From Cyanobacteria bacterium UBA8803 (GTDB taxonomy: Bacteria > Cyanobacteriota > Cyanobacteriia > Cyanobacteriales > Coleofasciculaceae): a DNA stretch of 5,585 nucleotides. The notes beneath the pieces were generated by a model that was given only the letters and a program-made list of their open reading frames with translations, searched no databases and had not been told where the DNA came from. Below, piece after piece: positions 1 to 5,259 of the stretch; the stretch's first letter is position 1, and each line of letters starts with the position of its first letter. Both the position numbers and the translations under genes were made by a program. Location: NCBI GenBank assembly GCA_003505715.1, contig DNXU01000301.1:3949-9533 (forward strand), written 5' to 3'.

Positions 1-21
1 TTACCAATTACCAATTACCAA
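1..21. repeat. Heptanucleotide tandem repeat, (TTACCAA)x3
   Basis: Three perfect head-to-tail copies of TTACCAA (TTGGTAA on the other strand) begin at base 1 and end 14 bp short of the purF stop codon. The array probably continues to the left, outside the window. Tandem heptamers between genes are typical of the short tandemly repeated repetitive (STRR) sequences of filamentous cyanobacteria; the family assignment is from memory. No hairpin with a T-run that could terminate purF is visible in these bases. Confidence 0.8.
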
Positions 22-35
22 ATTTTCAAGCTAGT

Positions 36-1526
36 TTAAACTTTTACTTTTTCCAGGATCAGCTTAGACCGCTTAAGTAGTTCTGGTACTGGAACTGGGT
101 AATCTCCAGTAAAACAGGCAGAACAGAAGCTGTTGGGATCTTCGCGGGTTGCGATCATCATCCCCTCCCAGCTGAGATAAGCTAGAGAATCTACGCCAAT
201 CTGCTCGGTAATTTCGGCTACAGATTTGGTAGCGGCAATTAGTTGGTCTTGACTGTCGGTATCAATTCCGTAGAAGCAGGGGTGAGTTACCGCTGGAGAA
301 GAAACGCGCATGTGAACCTCCACAGCACCGCCATCCCGCAAGGCTTTAACAATTTTACGGCTAGTAGTCCCCCGGACAATCGAGTCATCAACTAGTACAA
401 CTTTTTTGCCTGCTAAGACATCTTTGAGGGGATTGAGTTTCATGCGGATGCCAGATTCCCGCATACTTTGGGTTGGTTGGATGAAGGTTCGCCCTACATA
501 GCGGTTTTTAATTAGTCCTTCTGCGTAGGGTATGCCTGATTCCTGGGAAAAGCCGATCGCCGCAGGGATGCCTGAGTCAGGAACGGCAATGACGATGTCA
601 GCATCCGTTTTTACTTCTTTAGCCAGCTGACGCCCCAACCGCAACCGATAGCTATACAAGGTTTCTTCGTGCATTAGGCTATCTGGTCTGGCAAAGTAAA
701 TCATCTCAAAAATACAAAGCTTGCGCTCTGGCTTGGGACTCCAATGGAAGGAAGCCATCCCAGCGTCGGTAATCCAGACTAACTCTCCGGGTTCAACGTC
801 TCGCAAGTATTCTGCCCCAATAATATCTAAACCGCAGGTTTCGGAGGCTAAGACGTAGCGCAGGGGATTTGTCCCTAAAGTACCGATGACTAGGGGACGG
901 ATGCCATTGGGATCGCGGACGCCCATTAAGCCATCGGGGGTGCCAATCACTAAGCTAAAAGCTCCTTTGCAGTGGCTAAAGGCACTAATGGCTGCTTCTA
1001 ACCAGTCTTTCCCGATATCAACTTCTGCACCGATCGCGATCGCAATCATCTCTGAATCCGTGGTTGTGACAAAGTCACAATTCCGTTTATGCAAATCTTC
1101 CCGCAGCTGAGCCGTATTAACTAAATTCCCGTTATGAGCTAAAGCCAGGGAGCCTAAACGAGTCTTCACCACGGCTGGCTGAGCATTGACCACATGGCTA
1201 GAGCCAGTGGTTGAGTAACGGGTATGACCTACTGCTATTTTTCCTGGCAGTTGAGCTAAAATTTCTTCATTAAATACTTGGGACACTAGCCCCATATTTT
1301 TATGCAGATATACCTGTTGTCCCTGAAAAGTGGCAATTCCTGCTGATTCTTGACCCCGATGCTGTAGGGCAAACAGGCCGAAGTACGTTAACTTAGCCAC
1401 GTTTTCTTCCGGTGCATAGATGCCAAAGACTCCGCAGGCTTCCTCCGGTTTGTCTGGTAGTTGGGGATAATTAGCGTGAGATTGAGTGGGATAATGTTCA
1501 GGGGGAACGGGTTGCTGGGGGATCAT
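36..1526 (-). CDS. purF: Amidophosphoribosyltransferase (glutamine PRPP amidotransferase)
   Basis: This cytoplasmic enzyme catalyses the first committed step of purine synthesis: PRPP plus glutamine gives phosphoribosylamine. The 496-residue product has an N-terminal Ntn-type glutaminase domain. Cys31, in EEACGVFG, is the expected nucleophile, which implies a 30-residue propeptide removed by self-processing. HTRYST (101-106), HNGNL (131-135), Asp157 and GVRDPNGIRPL (202-212) are the glutamine-site motifs. The phosphoribosyltransferase domain carries the PRPP loop VVLVDDSIVRGTTSR (376-390). Cys271, Cys417, Cys468 and Cys471 match the four [4Fe-4S] ligands of the Bacillus subtilis type, so an oxygen-sensitive cluster is expected. 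The ATG at 1526 is favoured because AGGAG lies 12 nt upstream. The gene lies 493 bp downstream of purL, on the same strand, and ends just before a TTACCAA array. Function is very secure; the exact start is slightly less so. Confidence 0.98.
   Translation of the reverse strand: MIPQQPVPPEHYPTQSHANYPQLPDKPEEACGVFGIYAPEENVAKLTYFGLFALQHRGQESAGIATFQGQQVYLHKNMGLVSQVFNEEILAQLPGKIAVGHTRYSTTGSSHVVNAQPAVVKTRLGSLALAHNGNLVNTAQLREDLHKRNCDFVTTTDSEMIAIAIGAEVDIGKDWLEAAISAFSHCKGAFSLVIGTPDGLMGVRDPNGIRPLVIGTLGTNPLRYVLASETCGLDIIGAEYLRDVEPGELVWITDAGMASFHWSPKPERKLCIFEMIYFARPDSLMHEETLYSYRLRLGRQLAKEVKTDADIVIAVPDSGIPAAIGFSQESGIPYAEGLIKNRYVGRTFIQPTQSMRESGIRMKLNPLKDVLAGKKVVLVDDSIVRGTTSRKIVKALRDGGAVEVHMRVSSPAVTHPCFYGIDTDSQDQLIAATKSVAEITEQIGVDSLAYLSWEGMMIATREDPNSFCSACFTGDYPVPVPELLKRSKLILEKVKV
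1036..1043. repeat. HIP1 octamer GCGATCGC (first of four exact copies)
   Basis: GCGATCGC is the highly iterated palindrome of many cyanobacterial genomes. Exact copies are at 1036-1043 (in purF) and at 2074-2081, 2375-2382 and 4225-4232 (all in purL). The purF copy overlaps a second GATCGC, forming a doubled site. All four lie in coding sequence. They support a cyanobacterial origin; no specific role is claimed for these copies. Confidence 0.85.
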
Positions 1527-1538
1527 CGTAAACGCTTG

Positions 1539-1543
1539 CTCCT
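1539..1543 (-). promoter_or_regulatory. Ribosome binding site of purF (AGGAG)
   Basis: AGGAG on the minus strand lies 12 nt before the ATG at 1526. The spacing is longer than ideal, but this is the only purine-rich match near the start, and it supports the 30-residue propeptide form of PurF. Confidence 0.5.
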
Positions 1544-1568
1544 GATAGCGGCGGTAGGTCAGTGAGAC

Positions 1569-1574
1569 TTTATA
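1569..1574 (-). promoter_or_regulatory. Candidate -10 box of the purF promoter (TATAAA)
   Basis: TATAAA on the minus strand lies 42 nt upstream of the purF ATG, within GATATAAAG. The position 17 nt upstream reads GATTAT, a poor -35 match, and it overlaps the inverted repeat at 1594-1617. Weak -35 boxes are common at regulated cyanobacterial promoters. This is inference from sequence alone; the start of transcription is not known. Confidence 0.4.
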
Positions 1575-1593
1575 TCAAAGCGAATAGAGAGAT

Positions 1594-1617
1594 AATCGTT
1601 AATCAAATTTAACGATT
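1594..1617. promoter_or_regulatory. Perfect 9-bp inverted repeat upstream of purF, possible operator
   Basis: AATCGTTAA (1594-1602) and TTAACGATT (1609-1617) are exact reverse complements separated by 6 bp. The repeat starts 19 bp upstream of the candidate TATAAA box and covers the expected -35 zone, where a dimeric repressor or activator would act. There is no GC-rich stem and no T-run, so a terminator is unlikely. The binding protein is unknown; a regulator of purine genes is one possibility. Confidence 0.5.
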
Positions 1618-1881
1618 TCTTAACAATAGCATCAATAATCGGATTTGTAGAAGCTTTTCGTGACACCAATTAGATTTGTTGATACTAGATATTTCTGCTC
1701 TTTATAAATCTGCAAAATCGATAAATCGACAATTGTATCAAATCCTTTTGAATAACCAAATTATTGTAGGGGCAGGTTTGGCGATCGGGTTGAGGCAATC
1801 ACCACAATTTGATCTAAAAACCGGCTGCTACAGGTTGGATAGCCATTTCACTAGATTTGATATCAATCAAGGTGCCAATAT

Positions 1882-1930
1882 CACTCTTTTAAGAGTGTTG
1901 AGTCTGGCGTACTGAATGAAAAAAAGAGTG
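1882..1930. repeat. CACTCTT / AAGAGTG inverted repeats with two alternative pairings
   Basis: CACTCTT at 1882-1888 can pair with AAGAGTG at 1891-1897, giving a tight hairpin. Extended to CACTCTTTT (1882-1890), it can instead pair over 9 bp with AAAAGAGTG at 1922-1930. Neither stem is followed by a T-run in the direction of purL transcription, so a terminator role is not supported. Confidence 0.45.
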
Positions 1931-1970
1931 CTAGATCCCATAATTGCTGCAATGCTTCGGCGCTAAACTC

Positions 1971-2004
1971 CTCAATCAGGGCAGGATATTCCGCTCTGAT
2001 TGAG
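1971..2004. repeat. Inverted repeat CTCAATCAG ... CTGATTGAG, 15 bp past purL
   Basis: Perfect 9-bp arms at 1971-1979 and 1996-2004 are separated by 16 bp. If the plus strand is transcribed, one G-U pair extends the stem to 12 bp. The repeat begins 15 bp beyond the purL stop, where a 3'-end processing or stabilising hairpin would be expected. In the purL direction no T-tract follows, so it is not a standard Rho-independent terminator. Confidence 0.5.
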
Positions 2005-2019
2005 ACACCCAAAGCATTA

Positions 2020-4431
2020 CTAAGCGTTAGCTGCTAAACTCAACGCCAAACGCCGTTCCAGGGCGTTGCGAAAGCGATCGCCCATCTCTTTCATAGTAAC
2101 GTCTGCGATCGGTAAATTGTCAGCCGTATAAACTTTTAAATTAGAGTTTTCCTCACTAACACTACCAAGATTTTTCCAATTCCCTACCGGATCTCCCAGA
2201 TATTCCCTCAGGTAGGATTCCCAATTAGCCTGGTGTTCGGGTCTGACAGTAACTAGAATTCGACTGCCACTTTCGCCAAACAAAATCTCATCCCAACGCC
2301 GTCCACCAGGCTCATCGGTAATTCCCAAATTAATTTGAGCGCCTAGTCGGCTAGTGATACAGCATTCAGCTAAAGCGATCGCAATTCCCCCCTCAGCACA
2401 ATCATGAGCCGAACGCACCCAACCTTGACGGATACCTTCGCGGCAAGCAGTTTGGATACGACGCTCTAAGTCAAAATTGACTCTGGGGGGTTTACCAGCT
2501 ACTAAGCTGTGAACCGTCGCTAGATATTCCGAACCTCCTAAGGAGAGGTGAGGGGTAGAGTCCGTTAGGGGTAATCCTAACAGATAGATTAAATCCCCTG
2601 GCGTCTGCCATCCTTGACCGCAGATCTGAGCGAGATCGGGAATCAACCCTACCATGCCAATAACTGGCGTCGGGTAAATCGGCTGAGGTGTACCTGTAGC
2701 ATCAACGGTTTCATTGTACAGAGAAACATTTCCCCCGGTTACAGGGGTTCCCATTTCCAGGCAAGCCTCTGCTATCCCCTGACAAGCAGATGCCAGTTGC
2801 CAGTAACCAATTGGCTTTTCTGGAGAACCAAAATTCAAATTATCAGTAACCGCCAAGGGTTCAGCACCCACACAGCTGAGGTTGCGTGCGGCTTCGGCTA
2901 CCACGGCTTTTGCTCCTTCATAGGGATCGAGATAAACGTAACGGGAATTACAATCCACTGTTGCCGCGACACCTTTTTGTTGGTGGTTGTTGGTTGTTGG
3001 TTGTTGGTTGTTGGTGGGTGGTTGGTGGTTGGTGGTTGTTGGGCGTAGGCGGAGGACGGTGGCGTCGGCATGGCCGGGAAGTATTACTGTGTTGTTCTGG
3101 ACTTGATGATCGTATTGGCGGTATACCCAACGTTTTGAGGCAATTGTGGGGGTGTCAAGGAGTTGGAGGAGGATTTCATTCCAAGTTTTGAGATGGCTGG
3201 AGAGTTCTATGCCTGCTGTTGTGCAAGGTGGGAGAGATTGGGGTGTCCACTCCCAAGCTTGACGGGCATAATCGGGAGGTTCTGCTAAAATTTCGCGGTG
3301 ATAAATGGGCGTGTTATCGGCTAAGGCAGTGGCAGGAATTTCGGCGGCTACCTCACCCTGGAACAAAATTCGCACAATTGGTTCTTCGATCACCTTACCC
3401 GCTACCACCGCATTGAGTCCCCAGCGATGGAAAATATCAATGAGTTCCTGTTCGCGACCCTGGTAAGCTACAAATAGCATCCGTTCTTGGGATTCTGAGA
3501 GTAAATATTCATAGGGCACCATGCCTGTTTCGCGAACGGGTATTAAGTCTAAATCCAGTTCAATCCCCACGCCACCTTTAGCCGCCATTTCCGAGGTAGA
3601 ACAGGTAATGCCTGCGGCACCCATATCCTGTGCTGCGACTACAGCTCCTGTTTTAAAGGCTTCCAGGCAAGCTTCGATCAAACATTTTTCCAAGAAAGGA
3701 TCGCCCACTTGCACCGCAGGACGGTCATCCATGGATTTATCGGTGAGTTCTGCACTAGCAAAACTGGCCCCACCCATGCCATCTCTACCTGTGGTAGAAC
3801 CGACGTACAGCACTGGATTGCCAATACCTGCGGCACCTGATTTAACTATTTGGGGGGTTTCCATCAATCCCAGGGCCATAACGTTGACCAAGGGATTGCC
3901 ACTATAGGCAACATCAAAATATACTTCACCACCTACAGTAGGCACACCCACACTATTCCCATAACCCGCGATGCCAGATATGACGCCAGCGAATAATTGG
4001 CAAGTACGAGCATCATCTAAGGAACCAAAACGCAAAGAGTTAAGTACGGCCATGGGACGGGCACCCATCGTAAAGATATCTCGCAGGATACCGCCCACAC
4101 CTGTGGCTGCCCCTTGATAAGGTTCAATTGCTGAGGGATGGTTGTGGGATTCAATTTTAAAAGCCAGTCGCAATCCGTCTCCCAAGTCTACCACTCCGGC
4201 ATTCTCGCCAGGGCCAACGAGAATGCGATCGCCTTGGGTGGGAAATTGCTTGAGGAGGGGACGCGAGTTCTTATAACAGCAATGTTCCGACCACATGACG
4301 CCAAACATACCCAGTTCAGCCTTATTGGGGTGACGCCCCAGGCGTTGGACGATTTCTTCGTATTCTTCAGGCTTGAGACCTTCAGCAGCAATTTCTGCGG
4401 GGGAAAAGGGAGCAGAGGAAATGGTAGACAT
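2020..4431 (-). CDS. purL: Phosphoribosylformylglycinamidine synthase, synthetase subunit PurL, with a repeat-encoded insert
   Basis: PurL converts FGAR, glutamine and ATP to FGAM, the fourth step of purine synthesis. This small-type form should work in the cytoplasm with PurQ (glutaminase) and PurS, neither of which is in the window. The 803-residue protein has two PurM-like halves. First half: [14 protein letters not shown] (48-61), GPGENAGV (73-80), [17 protein letters not shown] (92-108), [16 protein letters not shown] (268-283) and LSESQERM (311-318). Second half: [10 protein letters not shown] (500-509), [14 protein letters not shown] (561-574), [16 protein letters not shown] (674-689) and LFGESGSRI (717-725). 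The ATG at 4431 is chosen because AAGGG lies 4 nt upstream and family-like sequence begins there. Extending the frame back to 4644 adds 71 unconserved residues read from repeat debris. Oddity: residues 465-485, in the linker between the halves, are a Pro/Thr/Asn/Gln/His run encoded by a 7-bp tandem repeat. All recognised motifs are intact, so the enzyme is probably functional. Confidence 0.97.
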   Translation of the reverse strand: MSTISSAPFSPAEIAAEGLKPEEYEEIVQRLGRHPNKAELGMFGVMWSEHCCYKNSRPLLKQFPTQGDRILVGPGENAGVVDLGDGLRLAFKIESHNHPSAIEPYQGAATGVGGILRDIFTMGARPMAVLNSLRFGSLDDARTCQLFAGVISGIAGYGNSVGVPTVGGEVYFDVAYSGNPLVNVMALGLMETPQIVKSGAAGIGNPVLYVGSTTGRDGMGGASFASAELTDKSMDDRPAVQVGDPFLEKCLIEACLEAFKTGAVVAAQDMGAAGITCSTSEMAAKGGVGIELDLDLIPVRETGMVPYEYLLSESQERMLFVAYQGREQELIDIFHRWGLNAVVAGKVIEEPIVRILFQGEVAAEIPATALADNTPIYHREILAEPPDYARQAWEWTPQSLPPCTTAGIELSSHLKTWNEILLQLLDTPTIASKRWVYRQYDHQVQNNTVILPGHADATVLRLRPTTTNHQPPTNNQQPTTNNHQQKGVAATVDCNSRYVYLDPYEGAKAVVAEAARNLSCVGAEPLAVTDNLNFGSPEKPIGYWQLASACQGIAEACLEMGTPVTGGNVSLYNETVDATGTPQPIYPTPVIGMVGLIPDLAQICGQGWQTPGDLIYLLGLPLTDSTPHLSLGGSEYLATVHSLVAGKPPRVNFDLERRIQTACREGIRQGWVRSAHDCAEGGIAIALAECCITSRLGAQINLGITDEPGGRRWDEILFGESGSRILVTVRPEHQANWESYLREYLGDPVGNWKNLGSVSEENSNLKVYTADNLPIADVTMKEMGDRFRNALERRLALSLAANA
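2977..3042. repeat. In-frame heptamer array (TTGTTGG family) inside purL
   Basis: From 2987 to 3042 there are eight contiguous 7-bp units: TTGTTGG x4, TGGGTGG, TTGGTGG x2 and TTGTTGG. One more TTGTTGG at 2977-2983 is separated from them by TGG. The plus strand from 2974 to 3043 is 70 nt of G and T only. Read on the purL strand, the CCAACAA unit gives Pro-Thr-Thr-Asn-Asn-Gln-Gln every three copies, and no reading frame through it contains a stop. The encoded 21 residues (63 bp, nine 7-bp lengths) sit just before KGVAATVDC. This looks like an STRR expansion tolerated in an interdomain loop. Confidence 0.9.
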
Positions 4432-4435
4432 GAAA

Positions 4436-4440
4436 CCCTT
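4436..4440 (-). promoter_or_regulatory. Ribosome binding site deciding the purL start (AAGGG)
   Basis: AAGGG on the minus strand lies 4 nt before the ATG at 4431. Together with family-like sequence beginning shortly after that ATG, it favours this start over the in-frame ATG 213 bp upstream. Confidence 0.6.
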
Positions 4441-4459
4441 GTACGACAGCACAGGGATA

Positions 4460-4465
4460 ATTCTA
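4460..4465 (-). promoter_or_regulatory. Candidate -10 box of purL (TAGAAT)
   Basis: TAGAAT on the minus strand matches TATAAT at five of six positions and lies 28 nt upstream of the purL ATG, giving a short leader that contains AAGGG. No good -35 hexamer is seen 16-18 nt further upstream. The call is tentative; if correct, the repeat-rich stretch at 4526-4620 would lie upstream of the promoter and not in the mRNA. Confidence 0.3.
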
Positions 4466-4525
4466 GCGCTGAGACCCTCCCGGTTTGTATTTCCGGTGGC
4501 ATCAGATGAGATATTTCCCCAAAAA

Positions 4526-4570
4526 CTCTGCGTTACTCTGCAATACCTTCTGGGTTCTTTCTCTGCGTTA
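4526..4570. repeat. Direct repeats of CTCTGCGTTA in the purL upstream region
   Basis: CTCTGCGTTA occurs at 4526-4535 and exactly again at 4561-4570, with starts 35 bp (five heptamers) apart. A partial copy, CTCTGC, is at 4536-4541. On the minus strand these read TAACGCAGAG. They resemble the CGCAGAG-rich dispersed heptamer repeats common between genes in filamentous cyanobacteria; that family link is from memory. Confidence 0.6.
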
Positions 4571-4606
4571 AAAAAAATAGCGCCAACGATAACCTCACTC
4601 AATAGG

Positions 4607-4620
4607 GCGGTTGAAACCGC
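4607..4620. repeat. Palindrome GCGGTT-GA-AACCGC, likely dispersed-repeat fragment
   Basis: Perfect 6-bp GC-rich arms flank a 2-bp centre. The following bases ATTTACCCAAAC and a weak AACC/GGTT pairing at about 4637-4653 resemble the layout of a dispersed cyanobacterial element that carries GCGGTTTCAACCGC at one end. The present copy looks degenerate. It could instead be a protein-binding palindrome in the divergent promoter region. Confidence 0.5.
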
Positions 4621-4770
4621 ATTTACCCAAACTTGCAACCACATGCACGGGTTAGCATTCCATTTTCAACAAATCTCTCAGCTATCATTTCCTCGCACAG
4701 CTTTCCAGCCTAATTCCATCCTGTTTCATAAATAGGATTTCTCGAACAAGTCAGGCTTCTCAAACTAGAT

Positions 4771-4776
4771 TACAAT
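4771..4776 (+). promoter_or_regulatory. Candidate -10 box of the antitoxin operon (TACAAT)
   Basis: TACAAT matches TATAAT at five of six positions and lies 30 bp before the antitoxin ATG. No clear TTGACA-like box is present at the proper distance. No strong ribosome binding site precedes the ATG either, so expression is hard to judge from sequence. Confidence 0.35.
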
Positions 4777-4806
4777 ATCAAGTAAGCTTTAGATTGGGCA
4801 AAGTAT

Positions 4807-4995
4807 ATGGAAAGCACTAATGTTAAACAAGAAGCTAGACGATTAATTGATAGTTTGCCAGATAACTGTACTTGGGATGATCTGATGTACCAAATTTATG
4901 TCAGATTAGCTATTGAAGCTGGAATTGCAGATAGTAACGCTGGGAGAATAACGTCTATTGAAGAAGTACGTGCTAGATTCGGATTACCAGCATGA
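4807..4995 (+). CDS. Small antitoxin-like protein of a ParE-type toxin-antitoxin pair
   Basis: This 62-residue soluble protein has no signal peptide or membrane segment. A helical N-terminus (VKQEARRLIDSLP, 6-18) is followed by CTWDDLMYQIYVRLAIEAG and then GIADSNAGRITSIEEV (39-54), ending in RARFGLP. The AG-hydrophobic-EEV ending is a pattern seen in small cyanobacterial antitoxins encoded directly before RelE/ParE-family toxins. It should bind and neutralise its partner toxin and may repress its own promoter. Its TGA stop overlaps the ATG of the next gene in ATGA, implying coupled translation. The antitoxin looks full length, while the toxin does not. The role is inferred from length, motif and neighbour; no antitoxin superfamily is assigned. 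Confidence 0.75.
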   Translation: MESTNVKQEARRLIDSLPDNCTWDDLMYQIYVRLAIEAGIADSNAGRITSIEEVRARFGLPA

Positions 4996-5168
4996 GGGTT
5001 TATTGGACAGATACGGCATTACAGCATCTCCTAGCAATCCATACCTACATTGCGAAAAACTCGCCCCAATATGCTGACATAGTAGTAGATCGCTTAACGA
5101 GACGTTCGCAGCAAATTGCGGCTTTTCCCTTGTCGGGGGGAACAACAATCATCCAGTTATCACAATAA
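4992..5168 (+). pseudogene. Truncated RelE/ParE-family toxin gene
   Basis: The frame opens MRVYWTDTALQHLLAIHTYI (1-20) and continues through SPQYADIVVDRLTRRSQQI to AAFPLSG (43-49). This is the N-terminal helical hairpin and first strand typical of ParE-like toxins. Family members run to about 90-100 residues, but this one leaves the family pattern after Gly49 and stops at residue 58. The missing half would hold the remaining beta strands and the conserved 'YRIIY...VLAVIHG'-like region. The other two plus frames after the break show no ParE-like sequence, so a deletion or replacement fits better than a simple frameshift, although a G6 run (5135-5140) lies at the break. The start is fixed by the ATGA overlap with the antitoxin. 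The product is probably inactive as a toxin. Confidence 0.75.
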
Positions 5169-5259
5169 CTTGTTATGACAAAAATAATTCCCTACCCCAG
5201 GTAAAAATCAATTTCAATTGAGATTAAAATAAAAATCTAAAATAGCCCTTGGTAAAGTT

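Larger units (their letters stand above)
1527..2019. other. purL-purF intergenic region (493 bp)
   Basis: This AT-rich gap separates the purL stop from the purF start. Nearest purF are its ribosome binding site, a TATAAA box and a perfect inverted repeat. Next to purL are an inverted repeat (1971-2004), a weaker AATGCTT/AAGCATT pair outside it (1951-1957 with 2012-2018) and CACTCTT/AAGAGTG repeats (1882-1930). A second TATAAA on the minus strand (1701-1706) could be another upstream promoter element. I see no RNA gene, no convincing intrinsic terminator and no recognisable protein here. A 44-codon minus-strand frame (1881-2012) looks protein-like but is unassigned. The length suggests purF is not simply co-translated with purL. 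Confidence 0.7.
4432..4806. other. Divergent intergenic region between purL and the antitoxin gene (375 bp)
   Basis: The region carries the 5' leader and promoter zone of purL on the minus strand and the promoter zone of the antitoxin operon on the plus strand. Its middle (about 4526-4660) is repeat-like: a duplicated CTCTGCGTTA, a run of eight A (4570-4577) and a GCGGTTGAAACCGC palindrome, which look like remnants of dispersed cyanobacterial repeats. Open frames crossing it on both strands have no recognisable protein features and overlap these repeats. I see no tRNA or riboswitch. Confidence 0.6.

Noticed and set aside
1676..1915. Plus-strand TTG-initiated frame of 79 codons in the purL-purF gap.
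   Set aside because: It has no ribosome binding site and no recognisable family, and it overlaps inverted repeats and a dispersed-repeat arm; most likely chance.
2977..3042. CRISPR-like array.
   Set aside because: Units are 7 bp, contiguous and without spacers; this is a simple tandem repeat.
2614..3191. Plus-strand frames opposite purL rich in Gly, Val and Trp.
   Set aside because: They are antisense shadows of purL, and their odd composition comes from the G/T repeat tract.
4570..4620. Intrinsic terminator or attenuator on the minus strand (GCGGTTTCAACCGC hairpin followed by T8).
   Set aside because: The T8 run begins about 30 nt after the hairpin, and only a 4-bp CGCC/GGCG stem is nearer, so the geometry is not that of a terminator.
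4432..4644. N-terminal extension of purL to the ATG at 4644 (71 extra residues).
   Set aside because: The extra residues cross the CTCTGCG repeats, an A8 run and the palindrome, show no family resemblance, and the ATG at 4431 has an AAGGG site and family-like sequence after it.
4138..4735. Overlapping open frames on both strands around the purL start.
   Set aside because: They overlap the conserved N-terminal coding sequence of purL or the repeat-rich leader and have no family features.
5135..5168. Simple frameshift at the G6 run restoring a full toxin.
   Set aside because: Neither alternative frame downstream encodes ParE-like C-terminal sequence, and both stop within the following 90 bp or so.
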